Assembly (NCBI GenBank): GCA_023078685.1
Contig: JALGAS010000005.1
Coordinates: forward strand, 2,542,001 to 2,606,000
Direction: 5' to 3'
From: Neopestalotiopsis rosae
Lineage: Eukaryota; Ascomycota; Sordariomycetes; Amphisphaeriales; Sporocadaceae
DNA: 64,000 nt
Part shown: positions 35,107-46,400 of the stretch, in pieces
Position numbering within the stretch: position 1 is the stretch's first letter
How the letters are laid out: each line of letters begins with the position of its first letter
Notes under the pieces: model-generated
Databases searched by the model: none
Seen by the model: the letters and a program-made list of their open reading frames with translations, nothing else
Told to the model about the DNA's origin: nothing
Translations under genes and position numbers: made by a program

Positions 35107-36291
35107 CTAAGGTATCATTTCCGTTCTAGCCTGACCAAGTTCACGATTTCCATTTCCTAATAACATATTAATCCTCTCTCGGTCCCAACCCCTTGATTCG
35201 ACTTCTTGCCTGATAAAGGCCCGAATCTTCCGACCCCAAACCGTGTTTTCGTCGTCCAGCTCTTCGCTATCCGGTTCAACGACGTCAATGTCACCGCTCG
35301 TCAATGACTCACTCAATGGATAAGAACCTGCAAACTCCCAGTCCAACACAGCTACGATCTTGTTGCCACGAATCAAGATATTCTGCCCATGGAAATCGCC
35401 GTGAACTAGCACAAATGGCTCGTCGGCAATACTCTCGGTCTCAAGCACGCGTCTCTTCTCTCGTAATTGATCTACGAAAGCCGAAATGGAAATATCCTCG
35501 AAAAGATCCATGTCAATGTCATCAGCGGACGCGTGTGTGTAATAGTGAATCTCCCGATCGTAGCAGGCCAGTATATACTCCTTGGTTGATTGATAGGGAC
35601 CAATGTGGTAGCATTCGGAGTTGTGGAACTTGTACCGCCCTTTGAAGAGCTTGGGGCCTTCAACCGTAGGGGCTGGCGTGAGTGTCGTAGCATTCAAGCC
35701 TCCAATCATCTCGAATTGTACCTCGGCGAGGTCGACGGTGATAGATGAGAGTTGGAGCGCCAGGCTTTCTTTTTCGGCCATATTCAGAGACATCCACACA
35801 GAGCTGAGGTTGGACCCAAGGATATGTTCCTCGATAATGAATGACAAACCGGGACGATCCGTCGCCTCGAAATGATAGACCCGAGGCACAGGAATGTGAG
35901 GTAACTTCGCTGCGACGAATTGCCTAAATGCTACCTCGTTCGTTACTTGATTGGGTACAAGGGCGTCATGCCCAGGAAGGCGGAGAACAAATTTGTCGAC
36001 CAGGAGGCTATTGGGAACACCAGAATAGCCTTGCTGGTCCGTAGACTTCGGTGTGCTCTGAATAATCGTTAGTCAAGTTTGGTCAGTATGTGGCAGGCAA
36101 CTTACCTCGAGACCCTGGTGCAACTTCACCAGCCAGACGTAGTTGTAACCCCCCACGGCCAACAGAGTTACATTTTGGACCAGGTCAATGCCATCAATAT
36201 TGACGGCATCACCCGGTTGCAATGCTTCCACTGATGGTAAAGTGTGCAGCTGACGAACGATCGCATAGCTTACACTTTTTAGGGTAGCCAT
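35107..36291 (-). CDS. Aminoglycoside phosphotransferase-like kinase (APH family)
   Basis: Two exons, complement of join 35107-36057 and 36106-36291, 378 aa. The 48-bp intron uses GTAAGT and CAG and closes in phase. The N-lobe has a Gly-containing strand with YNYVWLVKL (about residues 50-58) and a VDKFVLRLPG strand carrying the probable ATP-binding lysine. The catalytic loop HGDFHGQN is at 281-288, and the metal-binding D301 is in VLDWEF. This is the APH/choline-kinase fold. Fungal genomes hold many such proteins with unknown small-molecule or protein substrates; antibiotic resistance should not be assumed. The N-lobe is somewhat short. An imperfect 80-bp repeat flanks the gene on both sides. 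Confidence 0.88.
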
Positions 36292-37285
36292 TGTTGTCAG
36301 CTTTGTAATAGAAGACTTTGCGGTGGATCTCGCAATTGATTTGATGTTTCTTACAGAAGCCGTTTGTACTGCAGCACTGGCAGTGATGTGTCGTTGGCAT
36401 GGCAGGAATTTGCCAATTGAAAAGCGGGACTACAAATACACTGCAGTCGGCTGGGGTAGGGTTCCAGTTGCCCAGGAACGAACAAAGAACTGATAGGTGA
36501 GGGGTGTTGCACAAGTATGCAATTGCTATACAGCATGCCATAATATATGAACCAGCGTGAGAAATTGTCAAGCCTTAAATACCCCGTATATACATAAGCT
36601 TTGTCTCAACTATCTGCTCGCCATCTCTTGTCCTTTCTTTGTTAGGATACATGAATGTTTTCGAAAGTGTAGAAGCAACCCCTTCTGGAAAGTTCATCGT
36701 ACAGCCTACCGGGGCATACCATGCTCCCGAATGAGAACCACCGAAACAAAGAGAGCGGAACAATGGCATCAGCTGGTGAGGCCACCATTCGGCCTAGTCA
36801 CCCATACGAGGGTGATCGATTTGACTGTCTTGGAACAAGCAGTGACCGCAATCTACGACTCCATGTAAGTAACATGCGGTAGAAGATGACACTCATCTTC
36901 GACTGTATCACGGGCTGATTCGATATTTCTCAAGCTATATGATGGTTTACGACGAAGATGCTCAGGTACTTAGTATAGTGACTGACAACGCGGAGAAAGG
37001 TTGAAGCGTAAGGCTCTGTCTATAAACAGAATTGTTCATTTTGTTGCGGTACCGGACGTCATCAATCCTGGGGAATATGTCATACTCTCAAACGAGTGCT
37101 TTATCCTAGATAGCCTCTCACTTTCCGTGTATCGCCAATGTCATGGAGTAAGAGCTTGTTTGATAAAAAATTATATATTGCTAGCTCATTTAGACTGGAA
37201 ATTTAAACGGCTCCCTGCCAGCACGCTTGATTCATAAAAATTATCGAAACATAATTGTCATTTTTACATCATAGAAACGCTCGAA
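36292..37285. other. Intergenic, 1 kb
   Basis: Promoter of the APH gene and 3' flank of the RTA1 gene. Holds repeat copy B (about 37037-37119). No gene supported. Confidence 0.5.
37037..37119 (+). repeat. Diverged direct repeat flanking APH gene, copy B
   Basis: The partner of 35007-35090 in the same orientation. A weak further match (GCT-ATTCGATAT) lies upstream of both copies, so the original duplicated unit may have been about 170 bp. Confidence 0.55.
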
Positions 37286-38473
37286 CTAAACAGCCGTATG
37301 CGCATTGCCCTTGTTGGACTCGGCGGGATTGGCGCCGCCGCTCTTGTCCTCCAGCCACCCAAAGGGGTCGTACAGCTTCATCCAGACGGTCCTCTCCCCG
37401 TTGGCCTTGCGCTGGCCGCGGGGCCCGTTGAGCAGGCCAAAGGGGTCGCAGAGCGTCATGATCCACGCCCGCTTGTCATCGACGCCGTCGCCCAGGACCT
37501 CGGTCGCACCGTCCCGCTCGAGGTAGAGGTTCTTCTCCTGGGGCAGGTAGCGGCCCGGGTGGAAGACGTTCCAGAGTATCGAGTTGGCCAGCATGGGGGC
37601 GGCTTCGAAGACGTAAAAGTACCACTCGTACTGGAGCAGCGGGCTGACGTGGTTCAGGTCCGTAAAGGACGCCGTGCTGGCGTCGGTCAGGATGAAGAAC
37701 TCGACCGTCCGGTAAATGGTGCGCACGAGGATGAGCGCCGTGCTGACGTAGAGGATCTGCAGGGGCCTCTGGAGGCGGCGGTTGAGCGCGCCGGCGCGTT
37801 TGCAGCGGCAGTAAAAGACCGTAGTCAGGAGGGTGAAGCAGCCAATGACGGCAAGTTGCAGAATGAGCGATGCTCGCATCAAGTTCTGGCCAATGGTGAT
37901 GTAGTTGTCCGGCAGATAGTGGTTTGCGCTCCAGGAGACGCCAATTCCGTTGAGCGCCTCGACTATGGTGGACAGAAATCCAAAGGTCGTGAGCACTCGG
38001 CCGGGATGCAGAGGCGATAAGTAATGGACATAGTATAGGGCCCGTCCGAGGACGTGGTAGTTTGCAAGCTCGAGTAAAGGTCTGGAAGCACCAAAGGTGA
38101 GTATAATCGACCGTGAGCATAGATAAGAGCTACTTACGGTGCAAAATAAATGAAGCATGTGCTTGCAATGTAGATATCGATGTTGGGTCTCGTCAAGTCA
38201 TAGTTGTCGAACGCCCCAACTGTCCGTATAGCGAATCCAATTGCAAACATGAAAGCGCATAGTGGCTGTAAAAAAGTCCATTTCCATGCCTTGTAACGAC
38301 TGTGAATTGGTAAGCTTTCCGTCTTTAATGAGAATCGCGGTTTGCAGAGATGCGTACTTGGTTTGCCAGGCAAGCACAAGGCCCTCTATAAAGAACGCCA
38401 CGGCGAATGCGATTGGCGCCCCTTTGTTGGGAATGTAGATATAAACGCTGTCTACCAAAACGCTGTCTGCCAT
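37286..38473 (-). CDS. RTA1-family seven-TM protein
   Basis: Three exons, complement of join 37286-38081, 38138-38299 and 38358-38473, 357 aa, all GT-AG and in phase. Seven hydrophobic segments are visible. Family marks are an N-terminal PNKGAPIAFAVAFF, the TRTVGA-like IRTVGAFDN after TM2, LVRTIYRTVEF in the middle, and YEWYFYVFEAAPM followed by FHPGRYLP at the end. RTA1-type proteins (Rta1, Rsb1) are lipid-translocating exporters or stress proteins in yeast; here lipid or xenobiotic transport is inferred. The cytoplasmic tail (about 70 residues) contains two similar CDPFGLL/YDPFGWL segments about 25 residues apart, which look like a short internal duplication. Confidence 0.9.
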
Positions 38474-39118
38474 GGTTGATATATCGATGCAGCGCTGGAT
38501 TGAAGATGTGAAATGCTATCTCGAAACTCCATTTTCCTCCTTGGCAGGGTGCTGGCTCTTTTTATGATCATTGTCACATTCCAGCGTCACTGTTTGAAAA
38601 TATGCCCGTTTTGGGCCATCACAAGTACCAAAGTCTAAAACCTGAGCGATCCTGAATGATCCGTGGCGCAGTACTAGCATATGGGCAAGGCTGAAAGTGC
38701 CTTGCTGACTTTGCCCTGCTTCTTGTGTTTTGAATTCCACTAAGGATAAGATGCTTACTTTCCCTCCAAGTGAGATGGCTTGGATGGACAATGTCGTTGG
38801 ATAGCGTACGGGCCAGCCAATCATGTCGTAGATGGAAAGCAGACCCGAAGTATGTGTGACGATCCTCCGGGTCAGACACCCACGTCAATGGCTCCAAACT
38901 AGACTCCTTTGGGAGAAATTATGGCCAAGACTTTTGAGTTGCGGCGCAGTCTCTCTTCGTCTCTCTCTGGTTGGCTGTGTTGCATTAGATACCCGCTCTT
39001 TTGCTCTTCAGCTGCATATACTGACCTAAATAGTATCGCACAACGGTTACGATGAGAAGGGAAATATAAAGTCACAAATACTGTTTAGCATGTGCCTTTT
39101 CTTGGGACCACACACGTC
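38474..39118. other. Intergenic between divergent RTA1 and Zn2Cys6 genes
   Basis: A 645-bp interval between divergent start codons. A regulator next to a transporter suggests possible local control (inference). No site identified. Confidence 0.45.
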
Positions 39119-41319
39119 ATGCCCTCATTTGTTGTAGGCAATAGTTTGCTACCCGAAGGGACCATCATGGAGCTCCAGAATGAAACCCAAAGTCGCCCGG
39201 GTATGGAGTCCACGTTGACGATGGCGTTCCCCATTGCATTGGAGCAGCCGACTACCATCACCACCGTGACGGAGCCGAAAAGAGCCCTAGCACACCGCGA
39301 GAAGCGACACTGCTGGGAATGCATGCGTCGTAGGCTGGTCTGTGATTCTGCCCCCGGCGCCTGCAACAAGTGTAAGACCAGAGGAGTCGTTTGTCCTGGG
39401 TACGACAACAAAAAACCATTGAGATGGCTCACGCCCGGCAAGGTCAAGTCCAAACCCCGTCGTCCCAAGACTGCTCTGGCGGCGGCATCTACAGTCGCGA
39501 AAACGGCACCGAAAAAAGCTCCAAAGGCAAAGTCACAACCCAGCGATAAGTCCATGATCCCGGTTATATACTTGACGCAGAGCGCTGTCGAAAAACACAA
39601 GTGGCAGAACGATGTCTGTGATATCGTGCAGGCGGTTGCATTCTGTACGTCCAACCAAAGTTTTGCAGTGTTTCACCTGGTCCAAATACACCATGATGAC
39701 AAGTACTATTTACTTTTCGGTTCATTGACCCGTTGCATTACCCACTAGACAATAATTGGATATACCCAGCATGGGACTCTACTCGCGAGATAGCTTCGTC
39801 GGAATGGATCACGCCTTTGCCCTTGGGCGTTTTGAACGGGGTCGAGCCAGCCATCTCGCACAGCCTGACCTTCTGCACACTATCATATCGGTTCACGCAG
39901 CTGTCTTCTCCAAGTTCGGCCAGCGGCATGGATGACCATCTTGCCATGGCGACTAAAATGTACTATCATAGGTAAGGCAAACCCTAGTGTACGCTGCTTT
40001 TGCGTCTTGTACCCCGAGATACATGGATCGGCTGCAGGCAAGGCACGTGGTCGAGCCGCATACTTGTGTCTCATGTAGCCAAGAATTGAAAGCAAAAGAC
40101 CCAACTCCTCGGGTATGATCTAAAGACACTTTCGCTAATTTTTCTTCTTGGCATTTTCCAGGGATATTGCCGTTCGGGCTCTGAGTGAAGCCCTCAGTGA
40201 CCCCAGGCGGCAGACGAGCAATGTAACCCTCCTGGCTGTCTTCTTATTTCTCTTGGTAGATGTAAGTGTATCTTGACTCATCAACTACCTTTACAAATAT
40301 ATCATTGTCTCCACAAGGCGTATCATACTTCGAAATGTTGAGACTGAACCCTCTATGACTAGATTTCGCAAGCCAGGATGAACTGGCGCCATCATTACGA
40401 TGGCCTTGCAACATTGATCCGAATAAGGGGTGGCTTGACCACCAACATATTACCGCAGCCATATCATTCTCTCGTTATTGCATACTACTTTGTGTAAGTT
40501 TTGACTGTCACTGTCAAGTCCCCTTTGGACTGTAGTATACATTGCCCAAAACAATCTTCCTAACCTCGCCCTCGTCCACGCAAATATAGTACAGGAGTGA
40601 TTGGCAACACCACCAGCCCGGCCCACGACCTCGCCGAGCCCTTCATGTTCACCGACAATATCGACATGGTGGCCGAGTACTACGGCGACGGCCGCTTCCC
40701 CACCCTCATGTGCCCGCCGGACATGTTCCTCTGCCTCGCCCGCATCAACCACCTGCGCGCCCAGGCCGCGAGCCCCACGGCCCCCGAGGTGCAGTCGCTC
40801 AAGCCGCGCGCCCTCGCCCTCGTCGGCCAGGTCGACGCCTTTGGCCCCGAGGACTGGGCCTACGCCTTTCCGGTTAGCGAAAACCAAGGTAACTTGCTGC
40901 TGCTCGCGCGCATCTACCAGTCGGCCACCATGGTCTTCTGCCTCTCGAGCCTGCAGAGCGTCCGCGTGCTACCGCGCTCGGGGGCGGCCGCGGCCGCTCT
41001 GCAGGCGACCCGGGCCAGGCACCACGCCCGCCTCCTGGAGGACCTCCGCGAGGGCCTGTGCCGGCGGTCGCTTCGGTTCCGCGAGGTCATGACAAAGTGC
41101 ATCCTGTGGCCCCTCATGATTGCCGGGACCGGGCTCCGCAGCCACCACGGCAGCAGCCTCGCCGACAGGACTTTTATCCAGCGGGAGCTCGAGAGCATGT
41201 CCCCGGCCATTGGCTCGTACTTGCCCGTCTATGCCCTGTCGCTGATCAAGCGCTTCTGGCGGGAGGATGAGTTGGACTGGGATGAGTGCTTTGACGAGCC
41301 ACGAGCCTTTGTCACTTGA
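39119..41319 (+). CDS. Zn(II)2Cys6 transcription factor (fungal-specific domain 2 type)
   Basis: Five exons, join 39119-39644, 39749-39971, 40162-40261, 40363-40493 and 40590-41319, 569 aa. All introns are GT-AG and all phases close. The binuclear zinc cluster has C65, C68, C75, C82, C85 and C92, followed by a Lys/Pro-rich basic linker (about 95-135). The middle homology part includes MNWRHHYDGLATLIRIRGG, which matches the 'HLxGA..LI..RGG' helix of the PF11951 family, and a long helical C-terminus. The start could also be ATG 39167. Nuclear DNA binding is established for the cluster; targets are unknown. The gene is divergent from the RTA1 transporter. Exon 5 is far more GC-rich than exons 1-4. 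Confidence 0.88.
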
Positions 41320-41806
41320 GCGAGGTCGACGGGTGTCATGACTGCTGGACAGTGTATGGCTGAGTTATGGTGGAACGCTTGAATATACTAGTACTGTTTG
41401 CTGCTAAAGTCAATCTACTCACCGAAGTGATTGATACTGAATAGAAACTCACCTTCATCCTAATCGATTCTCAGTTCATCAGCCATCTACCAGTGGCCCC
41501 TACATTAATGGAAGCTTCTTGAGTTGAGAAGTCAGTGTTCATGATCAAGGGTCGTGCCTCATTCGCGTCCAATACTTACTCATATTCACTCACCATTTGC
41601 CTCGTCATATATGTTTTAAATGACACGACACAAACACTCACTTCACACTTGTCACGGCCGATAGTCAAAAGAGAAAAGTCAAGATGTAATGTCATAATCT
41701 TCAATTCATAGCGTATAATCCTACACGTCCACAAATGGGACCCAATGTAGATGCAACCGTGACGCCACGCCGCCCATAGGTTTTGATTTTTTAAAGCACA
41801 AAGAGC
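41320..41806. other. Intergenic, 0.5 kb
   Basis: 3' flanks of the convergent Zn2Cys6 and hacA genes. Nothing else seen. Confidence 0.5.
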
Positions 41807-42131
41807 CTAGTAGTGAAGTCTTAATCGCTTGCTACTACTGGCGGCCATGTCTCTCTTTCTTTTCAAAGATGAGACTGATGTTACAATTGTTTGGTTGGTT
41901 TCTTCTTGAGGAACAGTCGATCCGGTTTTGTCGGGGGCCGGCTGAGAGTCTATAGTCGACTCTCTAGCTTTCATTTTTCGTTCTTCTGTTCTGATTGCCC
42001 ACAGTAGTGTGAGCAATACTTCTCGAGACGGTAAGCTGGTGCCTTCTGGCCACAATAGCGTGCCACGGCCCTGATCTCCCTTGATACCCAGGAGTCTATC
42101 TTCCAGCCCCTCGACCCGGTCATCGTGTCCC
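41807..42131 (-). other. hacA: Unspliced-form-only 3' coding extension of hacA
   Basis: If the 20-nt intron is retained, the original frame stays open to a stop at 41807 (total 525 aa). This 325-bp part is coding only in the unspliced form and becomes 3' UTR in the spliced form. It encodes a basic/hydroxyl-rich tail ending in SLKRKRDMAASSSKRLRLHY-like sequence (a Lys/Arg cluster). Confidence 0.75.
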
Positions 42132-43441
42132 TCAGATACCAACCGCAATAGGCCCAGCGTCGCATCCTTTAGAGGACGCGCCAGCATGGGACTGCAGGTT
42201 AAGATTTTCTGAAGAGACTTGAGTCTCAGAGTCAAAGAGGTTGAGAGTAGGCTCGGCTTCGAAGGAGACCGAGGCGTGTCCCGCGATCGCGCCTGAAGCT
42301 GCGCCGCTGAGATCGTCGTCAAGATATTGTGAGAAGATGTCGAATTCCGGAAGTTCTGCGGAAGCGTGACCATCCAAATTACTGTACTCAAAATTGAAGG
42401 GGTCGCTTGAAGGACTAAATTGTGCTTCAGCGCTCCAGCTATCAGTAGGATTGAGTTCTGACAGGCTGAAAGCATCGCTGAAGAGGCCATCAAAGCCATC
42501 TGAAGTTGTAGGAACAGCGCTAGCGCCGGTTGTGGGCTCTGCTGAGCTACCAGAGACTCTGGCACCTCCGTTGACGGACACTGCAGGTCGCACAACACCG
42601 CTGCTGGATGTTGTGTCGCGTCAGGGGAGGTGGTCAGGGCCTTGGTAGCCGAGGGAGCTGCGCTAGTGGCGGGCTTGGAAATGGCTTCATCAGAAACAGG
42701 AGTAAGTTCAGGAGAAAGAGAAGCGGGGTCGACGGTGCCCTCGTTATCGGGCATCAGGATGAAGTCGTTCATCATGCTGGGTTTCGTCTCGCTGACCTCC
42801 GAGGCCGGGAAGAGGGGTTGCGACAAGGTGACGGGGCCCTCGAGGTCAAGCAGAGGAGATGTGCTGCTTGTGACACCCGTGCGTCGCATGTTGTTGATCT
42901 CTTCCATCAGCCTCGCCGTCTGCTTCCTGTGCGAGTCCAGGAGAGCCTCAAGCTCCTTGTTACGCTTCTCCAAAGCCTCAACTTCTTGTCGCTTGCGCTC
43001 ACGAGAGGACTGGGCAGCACGGCGGTTACGAAGGACACGCTCGACTCGTCGTTGCTCCTTTTCATCCTCTGTCTTGGCACGTTTCCTATTGAGTGGGGTT
43101 AGATCAAGGTACAAAAGTGGGTCAGGATTCAATGTTGCTTACCTGGGAGGCAGGTTTGTCTTGGGCTCTGGAAGGACTTGTCCCCATGACTTCCTCTTCT
43201 TGGTAGTTTTCTTCTCTGAGTCGCCTTCAGGGGTCTCGGCGACCTCCTCCTCCTTCACGTCGTCATCGAGGGACTGAGGGGTCATAACGTCCTCAACCGG
43301 GCCCATGCTTGTCGGGGCTGGTGTGCTGAAGAGCGAGTACATGTCGGCAGAGGGGTCGGAGATAAAGGACTCGGCGGGCGAGTTCTCGAACTTGACCTGC
43401 GGCGTCGAGGCCGGGGTGTGTTCTGACCAAGAGCTCATCAT
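42132..43441 (-). CDS. hacA: HacA/Hac1 bZIP regulator of the unfolded protein response (spliced, active form)
   Basis: Complement of join 42132-42580, 42601-43085 and 43143-43441, 410 aa in the Ire1-spliced form. The first intron (43086-43142) is a normal GT-AG intron; the second gap is the 20-nt unconventional intron. Residues 1-99 are acidic with a KKRKSWGQVLPEPKTNLPPRKR stretch (written here as two adjoining parts), the conserved Hac1 entry into the bZIP. The basic region contains N120, A123, A124, Q125, S127 and R128, followed by a leucine zipper of several heptads. Splicing adds a new acidic, Asp/Ser/Phe-rich C-terminus (about 150 aa), the likely activation domain. Without splicing the frame continues to 41807 and gives a 525-aa form. 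Known function: Ire1 splicing during ER stress activates chaperone and secretion genes. No upstream ATG lies within about 245 nt of the start. Confidence 0.93.
42584..42603 (-). promoter_or_regulatory. hacA: Ire1-type 20-nt unconventional intron of hacA
   Basis: On the minus strand the 5' site CAG^CAGC sits in a 7-nt loop (CAGCAGC) closed by a 9-bp stem, CACAACATC with GGTGTTGTG (one T-G pair). The 3' site CTG^CAGT sits in a second 7-nt loop (CTGCAGT) closed by GAC/GTC and, after a 3x3 internal loop, GTTG/CAAC. Both fit the CNG^CAG consensus cut by Ire1. Because CAG occurs at both ends, removing 42584-42603 or 42581-42600 gives the same mRNA. Excision of 20 nt shifts the frame into the 42132-42593 ORF. 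Confidence 0.92.
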
Positions 43442-46400
43442 TTTGTGTGGTTTGTAGTCTAGGAGGACTTGTGTGGTGGTGGTATGTGTTGCAAACTTGC
43501 TGCAGCAAAAAGTCCAAGCAAAAGAGAGAGTGATCCGCGAATCGAACCTCTTGTCTCTTTGCTCAAATCGTTTGGTGGAGTAATGAGAATGCAGCAAAAG
43601 AATACCGGTGGGTATCTGCTGAAGTAGAGAGGTGCCGTCCTAGTTCCTCAATACAAATACCGCTGGTGGGTTTTCACGTATGGCGGTGCATCCTTCCCAT
43701 GGACTGAGTGAGTCACCTGATATGAGTCAAGGTTATGGTAGTATGATGGCAGACTGGCAGGCAGCGGCGATTCTGGGGCTCAAGGACAAGTGTCCTTTGT
43801 CTGCTTGGCGAGTTGGGTGGTGGCTCTCGTGCTTCAAGCCTCGTCGATTCGAGGGCGAACAGGCCGCCTTTATCTAGAGGACACGTTGATGGAGGGCAGG
43901 AGCTCGAAACTGGTTGCCTCAGGCAGAAAGGGGGCCGCTAGAGACAATAAGAACCTAGATTGGGAGGGAAGCAAGGGTGGGAAGGGGGTCGCAGAAGGTG
44001 TCGAGCCACACAAGAGGAGAGACAGGGAAAGGGAGCAGAGACAGGACCCAGTGCCAGCGTCGTATGAACTCTACCTAGACAAGGTACGTATCGTATCGCG
44101 CCAAGATGGGCATGTCTCTTGGTTTCCTCTTGGCTTTGGCTTGGTACTCTTGGTACTGTGTAGGCAGGCGACTGGGCTACAGGAAGACTCGCACAAGGAA
44201 GGAATGTTCAGGGGGGCCCCCCGGGTCGTATTGATTGGCGGGATCTGACGGGAGGACGGACCCCAAGGAGGAACGCAAGAACGCTCCAACGGACCGCGAA
44301 GAGGCAAGTGGAGTCAAAAGTCAGCGCAAGCCCAGCAAGCCAGCAGCGCCAGCCCCTGGCCCCAAGGGCCCCTCGGGCCCAGCCCATGCCAACTCTGATG
44401 TCGCTTGGACGTAACTTGTGGACGACGACTGCCCGCAAAACGCCCCTCGCTCGTGCATCGACATTGCGTGCCCGTTTACTCTAGACGAGAAGAAGCCCAT
44501 GATGAATGAATAACGAATCCACATAACAATTGCACTGCCCACCGCGCATAACCCGCCGGAGCCGTGATTGCGATTCTAGCAGCACTGTGGTCCATCTAGG
44601 TATCTTCAGTGCCAAAAAGTGCCTGCCTACAATTTAAAGATTCATCAAACCGCCAGCTGCATGGCTCAACTCTCCCAGCAGTCCGTCTGCCGTGAGCGGG
44701 CGCTGAACTGAAGCATGTTCCAGCTGGTCCGGGTAGCCAGTGCTGCTACTGTCAAGGTATCTTGGCGAGGAGGCGCCCCACCAGGCTTCAGACTTCAGCC
44801 GTCCTTGGGGCGGTACAAAGGCTAAAAGCACGCATTTCGAGACACAACGTGCGAGCCTCTTTTTGCCTCTATAGGGGCTGGCACCTTTCGACTGCCTCTC
44901 AAGCTGTTGAATCTCCAAAATGTCAGGCGAGATCCTTCCCGACAACCAACAAGGTTCAGGCACGTCATTACTTTGAGTTCAGTCATAAATGTCAAAGGCA
45001 GATGGATGTTTCTGGCGATGCGGTTCATTCCTGATAATGATACCATCATGCTGTCAAAGGCTGTCAGTTGGAAATAACAATATGAATCCTATTTTACTTG
45101 GCAGCCTAAATAGAGAAGACATTGGAAACCCATGGGTGGATTTGCATTAATGGGCTCGTCAGGTCCGTTGGCGTACTCCCAGAATACATACGCGTTCCTG
45201 CGGCGCTGCTGTGCTTGCTAATACGCACTAACCTGAAAAGCCGGACTGTGTCGCTAAACATAGCACATCCGGACCTCAGCCAATGTGCCGACGAGCATAA
45301 GATCTCATCATCCACAATTATTGTCAGATCAGCTCTCATCAGCCCCCGTCAGCGACGTTTCTCATAATGTCATCATTGCAGGATAGGCTGCATTAATCTG
45401 AGGTGACGATAGCCAACCAAATAATGCTGGTATCATCCTCGAGAAATCCATGTTGGGCTGTAATACTCGAGCAGAGACATCTTGAGCGACACAGCAGACA
45501 GGTCTCAAAGCCCTCTCTCTCTGCGTACAGTGCCTGCGTACGGTATCCGTCGAAATGGTGGCTCCCTCGAATTCGCCTGCCTAGGTGCTCATTACGCTGT
45601 AATTGCTTGCCATTTCTCCAATTCTGAGTCGCCTAGAGTGGTTTGTCAATATGGAAGTTTAACAGTCCGGAGATTGACTAAGCCAGAGAGAATGTGCTGG
45701 TATCAACCACCAGCTGTCCGGTGGCAATAATTGAGGACTCGCATCTCAATAATTGGACTGGGGACAAAAGAGAGTGTGTGTGTGTTGCGTATGCGGTCGC
45801 ACCCAATGCGGTAATACGGATCGATATAATACTTTCTTGTATTCGCAATCAAAATTTCATGTGCGCCCCAAACATAGCCAGATAGCCGAGTCGGCTTGCG
45901 CTGCAATGTCACCTCCATCCCCGGCTGGGGACTCCCGAGCCCGCCGCTCCTGAAGAATATTTTGTCATGTGCCTGAATATTGGCCTGCAGGAAAATCTGG
46001 AGAATTGATTCTTGTCCATGCAATACACTTCTTTATTCATGTCTAGATTCCTAGGAAGTAGGAGCTGATAAATCAAGGTTGGCCGAAGGAACAATACATC
46101 CTGCAGGCATCATCACCTAGAGGAAGAGACTGTGAGGAGGATCATTATAGTGGTAGGCTTGGAAGACTTGGTAGGCTTTGGTAGGGCGAACGGCGCCGAT
46201 CATGTCGAGTATGGGGAAAATTGGCAGGGTTCCGGACCACCAACATGGAATGCTGGATTGGCTTCACGTCAAGGCTCCTGTCATAAAATGCTCGCATGAA
46301 CCTCAGACATCTATATTTGAGAGGCGGAAGGATTATCATGAACTCAATTCTATGTCATTCAGATTTTTCTTTTCTTCATTAGAATTCTGTCGCCTCGGAA

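Noticed and set aside
35107..36291. Antibiotic resistance gene reading of the APH kinase
   Set aside because: The fold is shared by large fungal kinase families, and nothing in the sequence shows an aminoglycoside substrate.
40601..41092. 163-aa ORF in a second frame over the Zn2Cys6 gene
   Set aside because: A GC-rich shadow frame of Arg/Pro/Ser codons; the annotated frame carries the family homology.
43501..43560. GGTTCGATTC-like box on the minus strand resembling a tRNA T arm
   Set aside because: No pairing T stem or acceptor stem can be formed, and it sits in the hacA leader.
43442..43690. Upstream ORF in the hacA leader
   Set aside because: Looked for because uORFs are known in other fungal hacA leaders. 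There is no ATG on the minus strand between 43442 and about 43688; nearby ORFs start with non-ATG codons.
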